Shown here piece by piece: positions 1 through 6,015 of a stretch of DNA of 6,898 nt (positions within the stretch are counted from its first letter, which is position 1; every line of letters starts with the position of its first letter). Source of the stretch: an uncultured Methanosarcinales archaeon (GTDB lineage: Archaea; Halobacteriota; Methanosarcinia; Methanotrichales; Methanotrichaceae); NCBI GenBank assembly GCA_937864385.1, contig CALMJN010000198.1, positions 1 to 6,898 of the forward strand, written 5' to 3'. Under the pieces are notes generated by a model, which saw nothing but the letters and a program-made list of their open reading frames with translations, had not been told where the DNA came from and did no database searches. The position numbers were made by a program, and so were the translations under genes.

Positions 1-18
1 CCCTCAGGTGCCCCGGCC

Positions 19-771
19 TTGTTTGAGCTGCTCCTGCTGCCTCTGACCCTTGTTTTGCTGCTGCTTATACTTCTAGCGCCCCTGATCTTCATCTATCTCT
101 TTCTCCGCCTCTCCGGGGCAGCCTTCCAGATGGTGGGATTCTCTCACTGGCATGCCACATTGGCAGTCTTCGGCTCCATATTGGGAAGCCTGGTGGACAT
201 CCCCCTTACCTCAATCATATCCAGCTATCCGGAGTGGTATTCGGCCATCATGAGCCTCTTTAATTCCGATCTTTCGGCTCAATTTCATCCCCTCATCCTG
301 GCCGTAAACCTGGGCGGCTGCATAATTCCCGTGCTCATCTCCGCCCATCTCATCTTTCGCCATCAGGTGAGCATGAACAAGGCGCTCCTGGGCGTGGGCA
401 TCGTGGCCATAATCACCTATGAGGCGGCAGCAGCCATTCCCGGAGAGGGCATAGTCCTGCCGGTCTGGCTCTCGCCCCTCCTGGCCGCACTGGTGGGCCT
501 CCTGCTGGCCCGGGGCTTTCGCCGCGCTCCTGCCATCGCTTATATCAGCGGCACCCTGGGAACCCTGGTCGGGGCAGACCTCCTGAGCCTGCTCACCCCG
601 GGAGTTCTGCCCGCTCTCTCTCCCCTGGAGTTGCATCATTCCCGGCCTTTAGTCCTCTCCATAGGAGGGGCGGGGATCTTTGACGGCATATTCCTCACCG
701 GGGTGATAGCGGTGATCCTGGCCGCGGGGATCGTATGCCTCTTCCGGGGAAGCTGCAAAGGAGTGCGCTGA
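19..771 (+). CDS. DUF1614-type multi-pass membrane protein
   Basis: Predicted integral membrane protein of about 250 residues and unknown function. It has roughly seven hydrophobic segments (about residues 4-30, 44-66, 92-112, 122-140, 146-165, 173-193 and 212-240). Three short conserved-looking stretches resemble what I remember of the DUF1614 family: VNLGGCIIPVLIS (96-108), ISGTLGTLVGADLL (176-189) and SIGGAGIFDGIFLTG (214-228). Polar or charged residues inside otherwise greasy segments (D187, D222, E135) could line a transport or catalytic site, but that is inference. The start is a TTG with an AGGTG eight bases upstream, and the first hydrophobic segment begins immediately. There is no in-frame stop between the window edge and this TTG, so a start outside the window cannot be excluded. 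The C-terminus is short, basic and probably cytoplasmic. Family assignment is from motif memory only. Confidence 0.75.
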   Translation: MFELLLLPLTLVLLLLILLAPLIFIYLFLRLSGAAFQMVGFSHWHATLAVFGSILGSLVDIPLTSIISSYPEWYSAIMSLFNSDLSAQFHPLILAVNLGGCIIPVLISAHLIFRHQVSMNKALLGVGIVAIITYEAAAAIPGEGIVLPVWLSPLLAALVGLLLARGFRRAPAIAYISGTLGTLVGADLLSLLTPGVLPALSPLELHHSRPLVLSIGGAGIFDGIFLTGVIAVILAAGIVCLFRGSCKGVR

Positions 772-802
772 AATGCTTTTTTCTTCAAAGCCATTCAAGG
801 CG

Positions 803-816
803 AAAACCTTAAATAT
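803..816 (+). promoter_or_regulatory. Putative BRE/TATA promoter for the aldo/keto reductase
   Basis: The purine-rich AAAA run at 803-806, followed by CTTAAATAT at 808-816, looks like an archaeal BRE plus TATA box. With the usual TATA-to-start distance of about 26 bases, transcription would begin near 838-840, giving a leader of about 150 bases before the ATG at 993. That is long for an archaeal mRNA. A second weaker AT-rich candidate (ATTATA, about 936-941) would give a leader of about 30 bases. Which one is used cannot be decided from sequence. Confidence 0.45.
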
Positions 817-839
817 CGTCTATTGATAATAAGTTATTC

Positions 840-888
840 GGCAAAAGTCGAATGCACCTCTATTCTTCCCTCCTACAAGACTTTTGCC
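840..888 (+). repeat. Perfect 10-bp inverted repeat in the reductase leader
   Basis: GGCAAAAGTC at 840-849 is exactly complementary to GACTTTTGCC at 879-888, with a 29-base intervening loop. Such a match is unlikely by chance in a 220-base region (my rough estimate is a few percent). It begins almost exactly where transcription from the 808-816 TATA element would start. It could therefore be a stem-loop at the 5' end of the mRNA or a spaced operator dyad. The loop contains CCTCC, complementary to GGAGG Shine-Dalgarno sequences. Confidence 0.6.
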
Positions 889-925
889 TCCCTCCTATTG
901 CTTACTCAATTCTAGGAGCACTCCT
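867..925 (+). repeat. CTCCTA direct repeats plus inverted copy
   Basis: TCCCTCCTA occurs exactly at 867-875 and again at 889-897, 22 bases apart. An inverted copy of the core, TAGGAG, lies at 913-918, and CTCCT follows at 921-925, making AGGAG-CA-CTCCT a small palindrome. Spacing between the three core motifs is 22 and 21 bases, about two helical turns each. The set sits between the candidate promoter and the reductase start, so it may be a protein-binding cluster or a set of mutually exclusive RNA helices. Function is unknown. Confidence 0.45.
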
Positions 926-992
926 TTAGAGCGGCATTATACCATACCAGATACTAATATTCATTAAGAGCATAAGTTGATTGGAGGAAAAT

Positions 993-1841
993 ATGGCTAT
1001 AGCTACCAGGCTATTTGGAAAGAGCGGCCCGGCCATCAGCCAGGTGGGATTGGGCGGAGAAGGAGTATTGCGCACCTTTGGGCGGGGCCAGGAGGCAAAA
1101 TCGGTGATTGAGGCGGCAGCAGACCAGGGCATAACTTATTTCGACACCGCCCCGGCTTATTCCGGCAGCCAGAGCTATTATGGCTCATTCTGGCGTAGCC
1201 ATTACCCCCTCCGAGCCTCAATATTTCAGACCAGCAAATCGGCAGAAAGAAGCTATGACAAAGCCAAAGCGGATCTGGACAGCTCTTTGAAGACCATGGG
1301 TCTGGAATGGCTGGATCTCTGGCAGATTCATGATGTCAGGACCAGCCAGGACATTGAGGAGATAGAAGGCCCGGGCGGAGCCCTCCAGGCTTTTATAGAG
1401 GCCAGGGAGACGGGATTGGTGCGCTTTTTGGGGGTGACCGGCCACCATGACCCGAGGATACTTTTATACGCCGTGGAGAACTGGCCGGTCGACTCTGTGC
1501 TCCTGCCGGTAAATCCGGCAGAAGCCGTCCTGGGCGGATTTCTTGATCGGGTGATGCCCGCCGCAATGGACCGGGGTCTGGCGGTGATAGGAATGAAGGT
1601 CCTGGGAGCTTCACACTACATATCACCGCAACATGGCGTGACCGCTGAGCTGCTACTGCGCTTTGCCCTCTCACAGCAAATCAGCACGGCCATCGTGGGC
1701 TGCTCCAGCCCCGCCGAGGTGGCTGGCCTGGCCAAAGCCGGCCGGGACTTCCAGCCTTTGCCTGAAGCGGAGGAGAAGATGCTGCTGGAGACATTCCGGC
1801 CTCATGCCACAAGGCTGGCTTACTACCGGGGAGTGATCTAA
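993..1841 (+). CDS. Aldo/keto reductase family protein
   Basis: NAD(P)H-dependent oxidoreductase of the aldo/keto reductase superfamily, 282 residues, probably a soluble cytoplasmic TIM barrel. The catalytic tetrad appears complete: Asp51 and Tyr56 in the FDTAPAY motif, Lys82 in QTSK, and His113 in WQIHDV. The VGLGGEG opening near residues 18-24 and the VGCSSPAEV segment near 235-243 fit the first strand and the cofactor-phosphate region of the fold. There is no C-terminal cysteine cluster of the ferredoxin-like type seen in some archaeal members. The chosen start is ATG 993, five bases after GGAGG (983-987); the TTG at 981 overlaps that site and is unlikely. The gene stands alone, with its own 221-base upstream region, and converges on the XTPase gene with only 21 bases between stops. 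The substrate cannot be read from sequence. Confidence 0.88.
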   Translation: MAIATRLFGKSGPAISQVGLGGEGVLRTFGRGQEAKSVIEAAADQGITYFDTAPAYSGSQSYYGSFWRSHYPLRASIFQTSKSAERSYDKAKADLDSSLKTMGLEWLDLWQIHDVRTSQDIEEIEGPGGALQAFIEARETGLVRFLGVTGHHDPRILLYAVENWPVDSVLLPVNPAEAVLGGFLDRVMPAAMDRGLAVIGMKVLGASHYISPQHGVTAELLLRFALSQQISTAIVGCSSPAEVAGLAKAGRDFQPLPEAEEKMLLETFRPHATRLAYYRGVI

Positions 1842-1862
1842 AGACTCTCTTCTTTTGAGCAA

Positions 1863-2402
1863 TCAGCCTTTGCGAGCCTCAAGCCATCTCTGCAGGGCCC
1901 TCATGGATGCCGCCCGATGGGAGATCCTGTTTTTCTCCTCAATCTCCATCTCCCCCAGGCTCGCCTCACCCACATAAAATATGGGATCGTATCCGAATCC
2001 CTTTTTTCCCCTCTCCTCAAAGCCTATCTGGCCGTGCACCTCTCCCTTGAACATGACCGGCTCCTGCCCAGGTTCGGCATAGGCCACCACCGATTTGAAG
2101 TAGGCGCTTCTCTTCTCCACCCTCTCCATCAGACGCAAAATCCCAGAGTTGCCTATGGTCTTCTGCACATAGGCAGAATAAACTCCCGGAAAGCCCTTCA
2201 GAGCGTCCACAAAGAGGCCGGCATCTTCGATCATCACCGGGCCGTCCAGTCTGGAGGCGACCTCCTTGATGCCATAGGCCGCCACCTCCTCCAGGGTGTC
2301 GGCCTGAATCTCGGTATAGCCGATATTCTTCTGCACCAGATCACCAAATATGGCCAGGGCCTCGGCGTGCTTTCCCTTATTGCCGGTTACAAAGTAAATC
2401 AT
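1863..2402 (-). CDS. rdgB: XTP/dITP diphosphatase (HAM1/RdgB family)
   Basis: Nucleotide-pool sanitising enzyme that hydrolyses non-canonical purine triphosphates (XTP, ITP, dITP) to the monophosphate and pyrophosphate, keeping deaminated bases out of nucleic acids. At 179 residues it is typical of archaeal members. The family signatures are all visible: TGNKGK at 6-11 for triphosphate contact, EDAGLFVDAL at 59-68 with the acidic metal-binding and catalytic region, GFPGVYS at 70-76, GFGYDPIF at 135-142, and KNRISHRA at 157-164 for base recognition. The ATG is preceded by GAGGAG about five bases upstream on the minus strand. It is transcribed divergently from gatD and convergently with the aldo/keto reductase, so it is likely monocistronic here. 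In some archaea this family neighbours the kae1/bud32 tRNA-modification gene; nothing of that kind is present here. Confidence 0.95.
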   Translation of the reverse strand: MIYFVTGNKGKHAEALAIFGDLVQKNIGYTEIQADTLEEVAAYGIKEVASRLDGPVMIEDAGLFVDALKGFPGVYSAYVQKTIGNSGILRLMERVEKRSAYFKSVVAYAEPGQEPVMFKGEVHGQIGFEERGKKGFGYDPIFYVGEASLGEMEIEEKNRISHRAASMRALQRWLEARKG

Positions 2403-2455
2403 CCGTTCTCCTCTTTCTTTGCCTGATCTTACTGGAGCAAGCTCATAGTCTACTG

Positions 2456-2466
2456 CTATTTAATCG
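2456..2466 (-). promoter_or_regulatory. Putative TATA promoter for the XTP/dITP diphosphatase
   Basis: Read on the minus strand, CGATTAAATAG is a good TATA-like element. A start about 26 bases downstream would fall near 2432-2436, giving a leader of about 30 bases that includes the GAGGAG ribosome site. The position and strand fit the gene; no experiment supports it. Confidence 0.45.
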
Positions 2467-2469
2467 TCA

Positions 2470-2497
2470 TTGCCCAAGGCAAGATGTCCGAGGGCAA
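2470..2497. repeat. TTGCC/GGCAA repeats between divergent promoters
   Basis: TTGCC at 2470-2474 pairs with GGCAA at 2478-2482 across a 3-base gap. As TTGCCC (2470-2475) it also pairs with GGGCAA at 2492-2497. The two GGCAA copies are 15 bases apart. The cluster lies midway between the candidate TATA elements of the XTPase gene and gatD, upstream of both, where an archaeal activator could bind. The arms are short, so chance is possible. Confidence 0.3.
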
Positions 2498-2512
2498 CGT
2501 TTTTAGTCATCC

Positions 2513-2520
2513 AATATAAG
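2513..2520 (+). promoter_or_regulatory. Candidate TATA element for gatD
   Basis: AATATAAG at 2513-2520 resembles a TATA box. A start about 26 bases from its centre would fall near 2543, giving a very short leader with the GGTGA site right at the mRNA end. The T-rich stretch at 2499-2506 is an alternative that would give a leader of about 27 bases. Promoter placement is tentative. Confidence 0.35.
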
Positions 2521-2555
2521 GGAGGAGTGGTTAAAGGGCATCTGGTGAGATGATC

Positions 2556-3797
2556 ATGGATCTTGGAGACAGAATCTCTGTAGAGAGGGGCGGCACAACT
2601 TATGAGGGCGCAGTCATGCCCTCTCGGAGAGAGGGTTATGTGGTCATTAAGCTCGACAACGGCTACAACATAGGCTTTGATGCCTCTAAATCCAGGATCT
2701 CTCTTCTACAAAAGAGGCAGGAGAGCCGGAAGATTAAGAGCGATATGGCCTTGCCGAGAAGAGAGGGCCTGCCCCAGGTCTCCATTCTCTCCACCGGAGG
2801 AACCATAGCCAGCAAGGTGGACTACCGCACCGGGGCGGTTACCAGCCAATTCTCCGCCGGCGAGATTATCTCCGCCATACCGGAGCTGGAAGAGATCGCC
2901 AACTACAGCGCCCGGGTCGTATACCAGATCTTGAGCGAGAACATGCGCGCTGAGTACTGGATAGAGCTCGCGAATAAAGTGGCCCGGGAGATAGAGTCGG
3001 GAGCGGAGGGGGTGATCATCACCCACGGCACGGATACCATGATGTACACTGCTGCCGCCCTATCTTTTATGCTCAAGACGCCGGTGCCGGTGGTGCTGGT
3101 GGGATCGCAGAGAAGCTCGGACCGGCCCAGCAGCGACGCCTCCATGAATGCCGTCTGTGCCGCCAGCGTGGCCATCAGCGATATAGCCGAGGTCACCGTG
3201 GTGATGCACGGCTCAACCAGCGATGACTTCTGCACCATTCATCGGGGCACCAGGGTCCGAAAGATGCATACCTCCCGCCGGGACGCCTTCCAGAGCATAA
3301 ATCAGCCGCCACTGGGAAAGGTGGACTATCTCAGCAGAAAGGTGGAAACCTTCCAGCCCTATCGCCGTCGCGGCGAAGCAGCACTGGAGCTGCAGGCCCG
3401 GATGGAGGAGAGATGCGCCCTGGTCAAGTACACCCCAGGCTCCTCTCCTGATATCCTCAATTACTATATCGACAAAGGCTATAAGGGATTAGTCCTTGAG
3501 GGGACCGGCCTCGGCCATGTGGCTTCCGACTGGATAGAGGGCATCAAGAGGGCCACAGAAGAGGGCATACCCGTAGTGATAGCCTCGCAGTGCCTGAGGG
3601 GCAGGATATGCGACCGGGTATATGATACGGGACGGGATATGCTGCAGGCGGGGGCGATCGAGGGCGCAGATATGCTGCCTGAGGTGGCCCTGGTTAAGAT
3701 GATGTGGCTGCTGGCCAATCAACCCGAATCATTCGCCGCCCTCATAGGCCAGCCTCTGGCCGGGGAGATCGCATTCTCCACGCCGATCACGGTATAG
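2556..3797 (+). CDS. gatD: Glutamyl-tRNA(Gln) amidotransferase subunit D
   Basis: Glutaminase subunit of the archaeal GatDE complex, which converts misacylated Glu-tRNA(Gln) to Gln-tRNA(Gln). GatD releases ammonia from an amide donor, and GatE activates and amidates the glutamyl-tRNA. The protein is 413 residues. A small N-terminal beta domain (about 1-65, with [12 protein letters not shown]) is typical of GatD and absent from plain asparaginases. It is followed by an L-asparaginase I-like domain (about 74-413). The active-site residues are visible: Thr83 in STGGTIAS, Thr159-Asp160 in THGTDTM, and Lys236 in [12 protein letters not shown]. Their spacings (76 and 77) equal those I recall for the Methanothermobacter enzyme (T101, T177-D178, K254). 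ATG 2556 is preferred because GGTGA lies seven bases upstream; ATG 2550 is too close to that site. GatE is not in this window. uL16 follows after its own promoter. Confidence 0.95.
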   Translation: MDLGDRISVERGGTTYEGAVMPSRREGYVVIKLDNGYNIGFDASKSRISLLQKRQESRKIKSDMALPRREGLPQVSILSTGGTIASKVDYRTGAVTSQFSAGEIISAIPELEEIANYSARVVYQILSENMRAEYWIELANKVAREIESGAEGVIITHGTDTMMYTAAALSFMLKTPVPVVLVGSQRSSDRPSSDASMNAVCAASVAISDIAEVTVVMHGSTSDDFCTIHRGTRVRKMHTSRRDAFQSINQPPLGKVDYLSRKVETFQPYRRRGEAALELQARMEERCALVKYTPGSSPDILNYYIDKGYKGLVLEGTGLGHVASDWIEGIKRATEEGIPVVIASQCLRGRICDRVYDTGRDMLQAGAIEGADMLPEVALVKMMWLLANQPESFAALIGQPLAGEIAFSTPITV

Positions 3798-3804
3798 ACT
3801 AGGC

Positions 3805-3817
3805 CAAACCTTATAAG
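3805..3817 (+). promoter_or_regulatory. Strong TATA-type promoter for the uL16 operon
   Basis: CAAACC followed by TTATAAG (3811-3817) is the best BRE/TATA match in the window. A start about 26 bases downstream would fall near 3838-3840, giving a leader of about 25 bases carrying GGAGG (3851-3855). It lies just after the gatD stop and would drive the five genes from uL16 to cofC. Confidence 0.6.
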
Positions 3818-3820
3818 CAA

Positions 3821-3835
3821 GGTGCATAGTGCACC
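3821..3835. promoter_or_regulatory. Perfect 6-3-6 palindrome at the uL16 promoter
   Basis: GGTGCATAGTGCACC consists of two perfectly complementary 6-base arms around TAG. It begins four bases after the TATA element and ends just before the predicted transcription start. In archaea that position is classic for a repressor operator that blocks RNA polymerase recruitment. It would lie mostly upstream of the RNA, so a DNA-level role is more likely than an RNA hairpin. The regulator is unknown. Confidence 0.5.
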
Positions 3836-3863
3836 AATCTCAGGATTATCGGAGGAAACAGTT

Positions 3864-4379
3864 TTGACACGCAAGCCAGCAAGCATGTATAGAAGGAGAG
3901 AGCGGCCCTACACCCGCCGGAAGTACATGGGTGGCGTTCCGGGCAGCAAAGTGGTACATTACGATATGGGAAATCTGCAGGAGAACTTCCCCATAGAGCT
4001 CACACTGGTGGTCAAAGAGCCCTGTCAGATCAGACACACCGCCCTGGAGGCGGCCAGAGTTGCTGCCAATCGTTATCTGCTCAAGATGGCGGGCAGGACC
4101 AACTTCCATCTCAAGCTCAGAACTTATCCCCATCATGTCATCCGGGAGAACAAACAGGCCACTGGCGCCGGTGCGGACCGTGTATCCAGCGGCATGAGGA
4201 TGGCCTTCGGAAAGGCGGTGGGAACGGCAGCCAGGGTCGAGGCGGGACAGAAGCTGTTCACCCTGGGAGTGCCACTGACCTATCTCAATGATGCCAAGGT
4301 AGCATTGACCAGGGCAGGACATAAATTGCCAACACCGATTCAGATAGTCGTGGAGTCGGGCCAGGAACTGATAAAGTAG
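3864..4379 (+). CDS. rpl10e: Large-subunit ribosomal protein uL16 (archaeal L10e)
   Basis: Component of the 50S subunit near the tRNA acceptor arms and peptidyl-transferase centre, 171 residues, normal for the family. Family features include the basic N-terminus [20 protein letters not shown], the [14 protein letters not shown] segment near residues 25-38, and the loop region around [22 protein letters not shown], which approaches the P-site tRNA. The start is TTG 3864, eight bases after a strong GGAGG (3851-3855). An upstream in-frame ATG at 3822 would add 14 residues unlike the family and would begin inside the promoter palindrome, so it is rejected. It is the first gene of a five-gene operon, with aIF2 beta starting 13 bases after its stop. 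A TTG start on a highly expressed ribosomal protein is mildly unusual. Confidence 0.95.
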   Translation: MTRKPASMYRRRERPYTRRKYMGGVPGSKVVHYDMGNLQENFPIELTLVVKEPCQIRHTALEAARVAANRYLLKMAGRTNFHLKLRTYPHHVIRENKQATGAGADRVSSGMRMAFGKAVGTAARVEAGQKLFTLGVPLTYLNDAKVALTRAGHKLPTPIQIVVESGQELIK

Positions 4380-4392
4380 CCAAGGTATCTTG

Positions 4393-5019
4393 ATGGATGA
4401 TTATTTAGCGGGCCTGGATCGGGCCATAAAGAAGATGCCGGCCACCCGGGAGTCCAAGGAAAGGTTCGTCATACCTGCGGTAAGGGTCTTTTATGAGGGA
4501 AAGACCACCGTCCTGGAGAACTTTGGGGCTATAGCGGATACATTAAATCGTGAGCCAGAGCACCTCATGAAATATCTGCTCCAGGAGATGGGCACGGCAG
4601 GAAAGATCGAGGGAACGCGCGGCGTCTTCCAGGGAAAATTTGGAGAGACGGCCATCGCCCGCCAGATAGAGTCCTATTTCGAGGAGTATGTGGTCTGCAC
4701 AGAATGCCGGCTGCCTGATACTCACCTTATAAAAAGCGATCGGGTCTTGACCCTTAAATGCGATGCCTGCGGCGCTCATCGACCGGTGCGAAAGAGAAAA
4801 GCCACCGCTGCGGTGCAAAAAGATGTGGTGGAAGAGGGTGAGACTTATGAGCTGCGCATCGAGTCTGTGGGCAACAAGGGCGACGGCATAGCCAAGGTGG
4901 ATAAGTATCTCATATTCGTGCCCAGCACAGTGAAAGGCGAGATAGTCAAAGCCAAGATAAAGAAGATCAGCGGAACACTGGCATTTGCCGAGGTCGTGGA
5001 GAGAAAGGGGAAGGTGTGA
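4393..5019 (+). CDS. Translation initiation factor aIF2 beta with C-terminal TRAM domain
   Basis: Beta subunit of the heterotrimeric aIF2 that delivers initiator Met-tRNA to the small ribosomal subunit. It is 208 residues, longer than the roughly 140 of most archaeal aIF2 beta proteins. Residues 1-20 form the helix expected to bind the gamma subunit, and about 25-90 the central alpha-beta domain. A zinc ribbon follows with Cys102, Cys105, Cys123 and Cys126 (CxxC, 17 residues, CxxC). After a basic linker (RKRKA, 133-137), residues about 147-204 form a TRAM domain, with [10 protein letters not shown] and FVPSTVKGE typical of that RNA-binding beta barrel. TRAM-tailed aIF2 beta is, as I recall, characteristic of Methanosarcina relatives. 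ATG 4393 is favoured by an AGGT six bases upstream; an adjacent TTG at 4390 would add one residue. It lies in the operon between uL16 and a small unknown gene, three bases away. Confidence 0.94.
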   Translation: MDDYLAGLDRAIKKMPATRESKERFVIPAVRVFYEGKTTVLENFGAIADTLNREPEHLMKYLLQEMGTAGKIEGTRGVFQGKFGETAIARQIESYFEEYVVCTECRLPDTHLIKSDRVLTLKCDACGAHRPVRKRKATAAVQKDVVEEGETYELRIESVGNKGDGIAKVDKYLIFVPSTVKGEIVKAKIKKISGTLAFAEVVERKGKV

Positions 5020-5022
5020 GAA

Positions 5023-5253
5023 GTGGAAGAGTCGATCACCCTTACATTTACCGAGGACGATAAATATCTCCTGGAGTTCTCTCCCGCTGCTTTTTGGATG
5101 GATTATGCTCGAGGATATCGCGGTCTTCCCTGGGAGGATATCAGCGAGGACAGAGCAGCCATTGTCGCCGAGAACTACTCCTATCTCCTGGACCTGCTGG
5201 TCCAGGCCAGGCTATACCGTCTGGCCCGGAAGGAAAAGGGCTCGCACATCTAA
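5023..5253 (+). CDS. Small acidic protein of unknown function (76 aa)
   Basis: I do not recognise this protein. It begins at GTG 5023, three bases after the aIF2 beta stop and six bases after a GGTG site, and it ends five bases before cofE. The tight packing supports it being a real gene. The product is 76 residues, net negative (about 14 acidic and 9 basic residues), and unusually rich in aromatics (about ten Phe, Trp and Tyr). A short beta-hairpin is suggested at residues 4-20 (ITLTFTEDDKYLLEF), then FWMDYARGYRGLPWEDI, then a long helix near 43-71 ending in a basic patch (RLYRLARKEK). There are no cysteines, no signal peptide and no membrane segment, so it is likely a small cytosolic partner protein. 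Its operon position invites, but does not prove, a role in translation or F420 synthesis. Confidence 0.72.
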   Translation: MEESITLTFTEDDKYLLEFSPAAFWMDYARGYRGLPWEDISEDRAAIVAENYSYLLDLLVQARLYRLARKEKGSHI

Positions 5254-5258
5254 AAATT

Positions 5259-5999
5259 ATGGCTGCCGGGCCGTCCTTGCAGGGCTATGTCATAAAAGGC
5301 CTGCCTGTAATTGAGCCCGGAGACGATCTAGCTGCATTAATCAAATCTCTTTTTAGCATCCAGGAGGGAGACATCCTCTGCCTGGCCAGCACCATAGTGG
5401 CCAAGGCGGAAGGAAGGTTTAGAAATCTGGACGACTATCTGCCATCGGAGAGGGCGGAAAGGATAGCCAGGCAGGTGGGCAAGGATCCCCGGTTCGTTCA
5501 GGCGGTTTTGGACCAGTCAGAGGATGTTCTCCTGGAAGAGCCATTCTTGCTCACAAAGACCCATTTTGGCCATATAGGCGTTAATGCCGGCATAGATCAA
5601 TCCAATGTGGGGAGCGGCCGCATTCTTCTCCTTCCCGAAAATCCCTGTGGGAGCGCTGAAGAGCTGCGCCGATCCCTGAAAAAGGATTGTGCTGTGATAA
5701 TCACCGATACCTGCGGCCGGCCTTTTCGCTCTGGTGTCACAGGAGTGGCCATCGGCTGGGCAGGCATATCCGCACTGCAGGACTGGCGGGGCAAACTTGA
5801 TCTGCACGGCAGGCCTCTGGAGATCACATTGGAGGCAATTGTGGATGAGATTGCATCTGCAGCTAACCTCCTCATGGGAGAAGCAGGAGACGGGACTCCT
5901 GCCGTTGTTTTTCGTGGTTTGAGACTCCCCTCCGGGGGGATGGAGAGCGTCTTCATGCCTGAGGACAGGGATGTGATCAGACCTCTCCTGAGAAAATAG
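5259..5999 (+). CDS. cofE: Coenzyme F420-0:L-glutamate ligase
   Basis: GTP-dependent ligase that adds L-glutamate residues through gamma linkages to F420-0, giving F420-2 and sometimes longer tails. It acts in the cytosol and needs divalent metal ions. At 246 residues it matches archaeal CofE and lacks the C-terminal nitroreductase-like domain of actinobacterial FbiB. Recognisable regions are GLPVIEPGDDL (14-24), STIVAKAEGR (44-53), FGHIGVNAGIDQSNV (103-117), IITDTCGRPFRSGVTGVAIG (147-166) and ANLLMGEAGDGTPAVVFRG (202-220). Asp112 and Asp150 are likely metal ligands by comparison with the Archaeoglobus enzyme as I remember it. Gly107 stands where I recall Cys in several relatives. The first ATG that fits the family is 5259, only five bases after the upstream stop and without a close Shine-Dalgarno site, which suggests translational coupling. 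cofC follows 16 bases downstream. Confidence 0.95.
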   Translation: MAAGPSLQGYVIKGLPVIEPGDDLAALIKSLFSIQEGDILCLASTIVAKAEGRFRNLDDYLPSERAERIARQVGKDPRFVQAVLDQSEDVLLEEPFLLTKTHFGHIGVNAGIDQSNVGSGRILLLPENPCGSAEELRRSLKKDCAVIITDTCGRPFRSGVTGVAIGWAGISALQDWRGKLDLHGRPLEITLEAIVDEIASAANLLMGEAGDGTPAVVFRGLRLPSGGMESVFMPEDRDVIRPLLRK

Positions 6000-6015
6000 A
6001 AAGGATGTAAGAGCC

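Noticed and set aside
1..9. CCCTCAGGT at the window start recurring at 6853-6861
   Set aside because: A nine-base match between a probable coding or leader edge and a distant intergenic site is compatible with chance, and no longer repeat surrounds it.
932..958. Second TATA-like stretch before the aldo/keto reductase
   Set aside because: It is weaker than 808-816 and could not be separated from general AT richness. It is mentioned in the promoter entry but not listed on its own.
1842..1862. Pyrimidine-rich CTCTCTTCTTTT between the convergent reductase and XTPase genes as a terminator
   Set aside because: The plus-strand run is short and mixed with C, and there is no hairpin. It may help termination but is too weak to list.
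1917..2426. Open frame of 169 codons on the plus strand opposite the XTP/dITP diphosphatase
   Set aside because: The minus-strand product has all HAM1 family motifs, whereas the plus-strand product has none.
3846..4322. Open frame on the minus strand opposite uL16
   Set aside because: uL16 is unmistakable on the plus strand, and the antisense product shows no family features.
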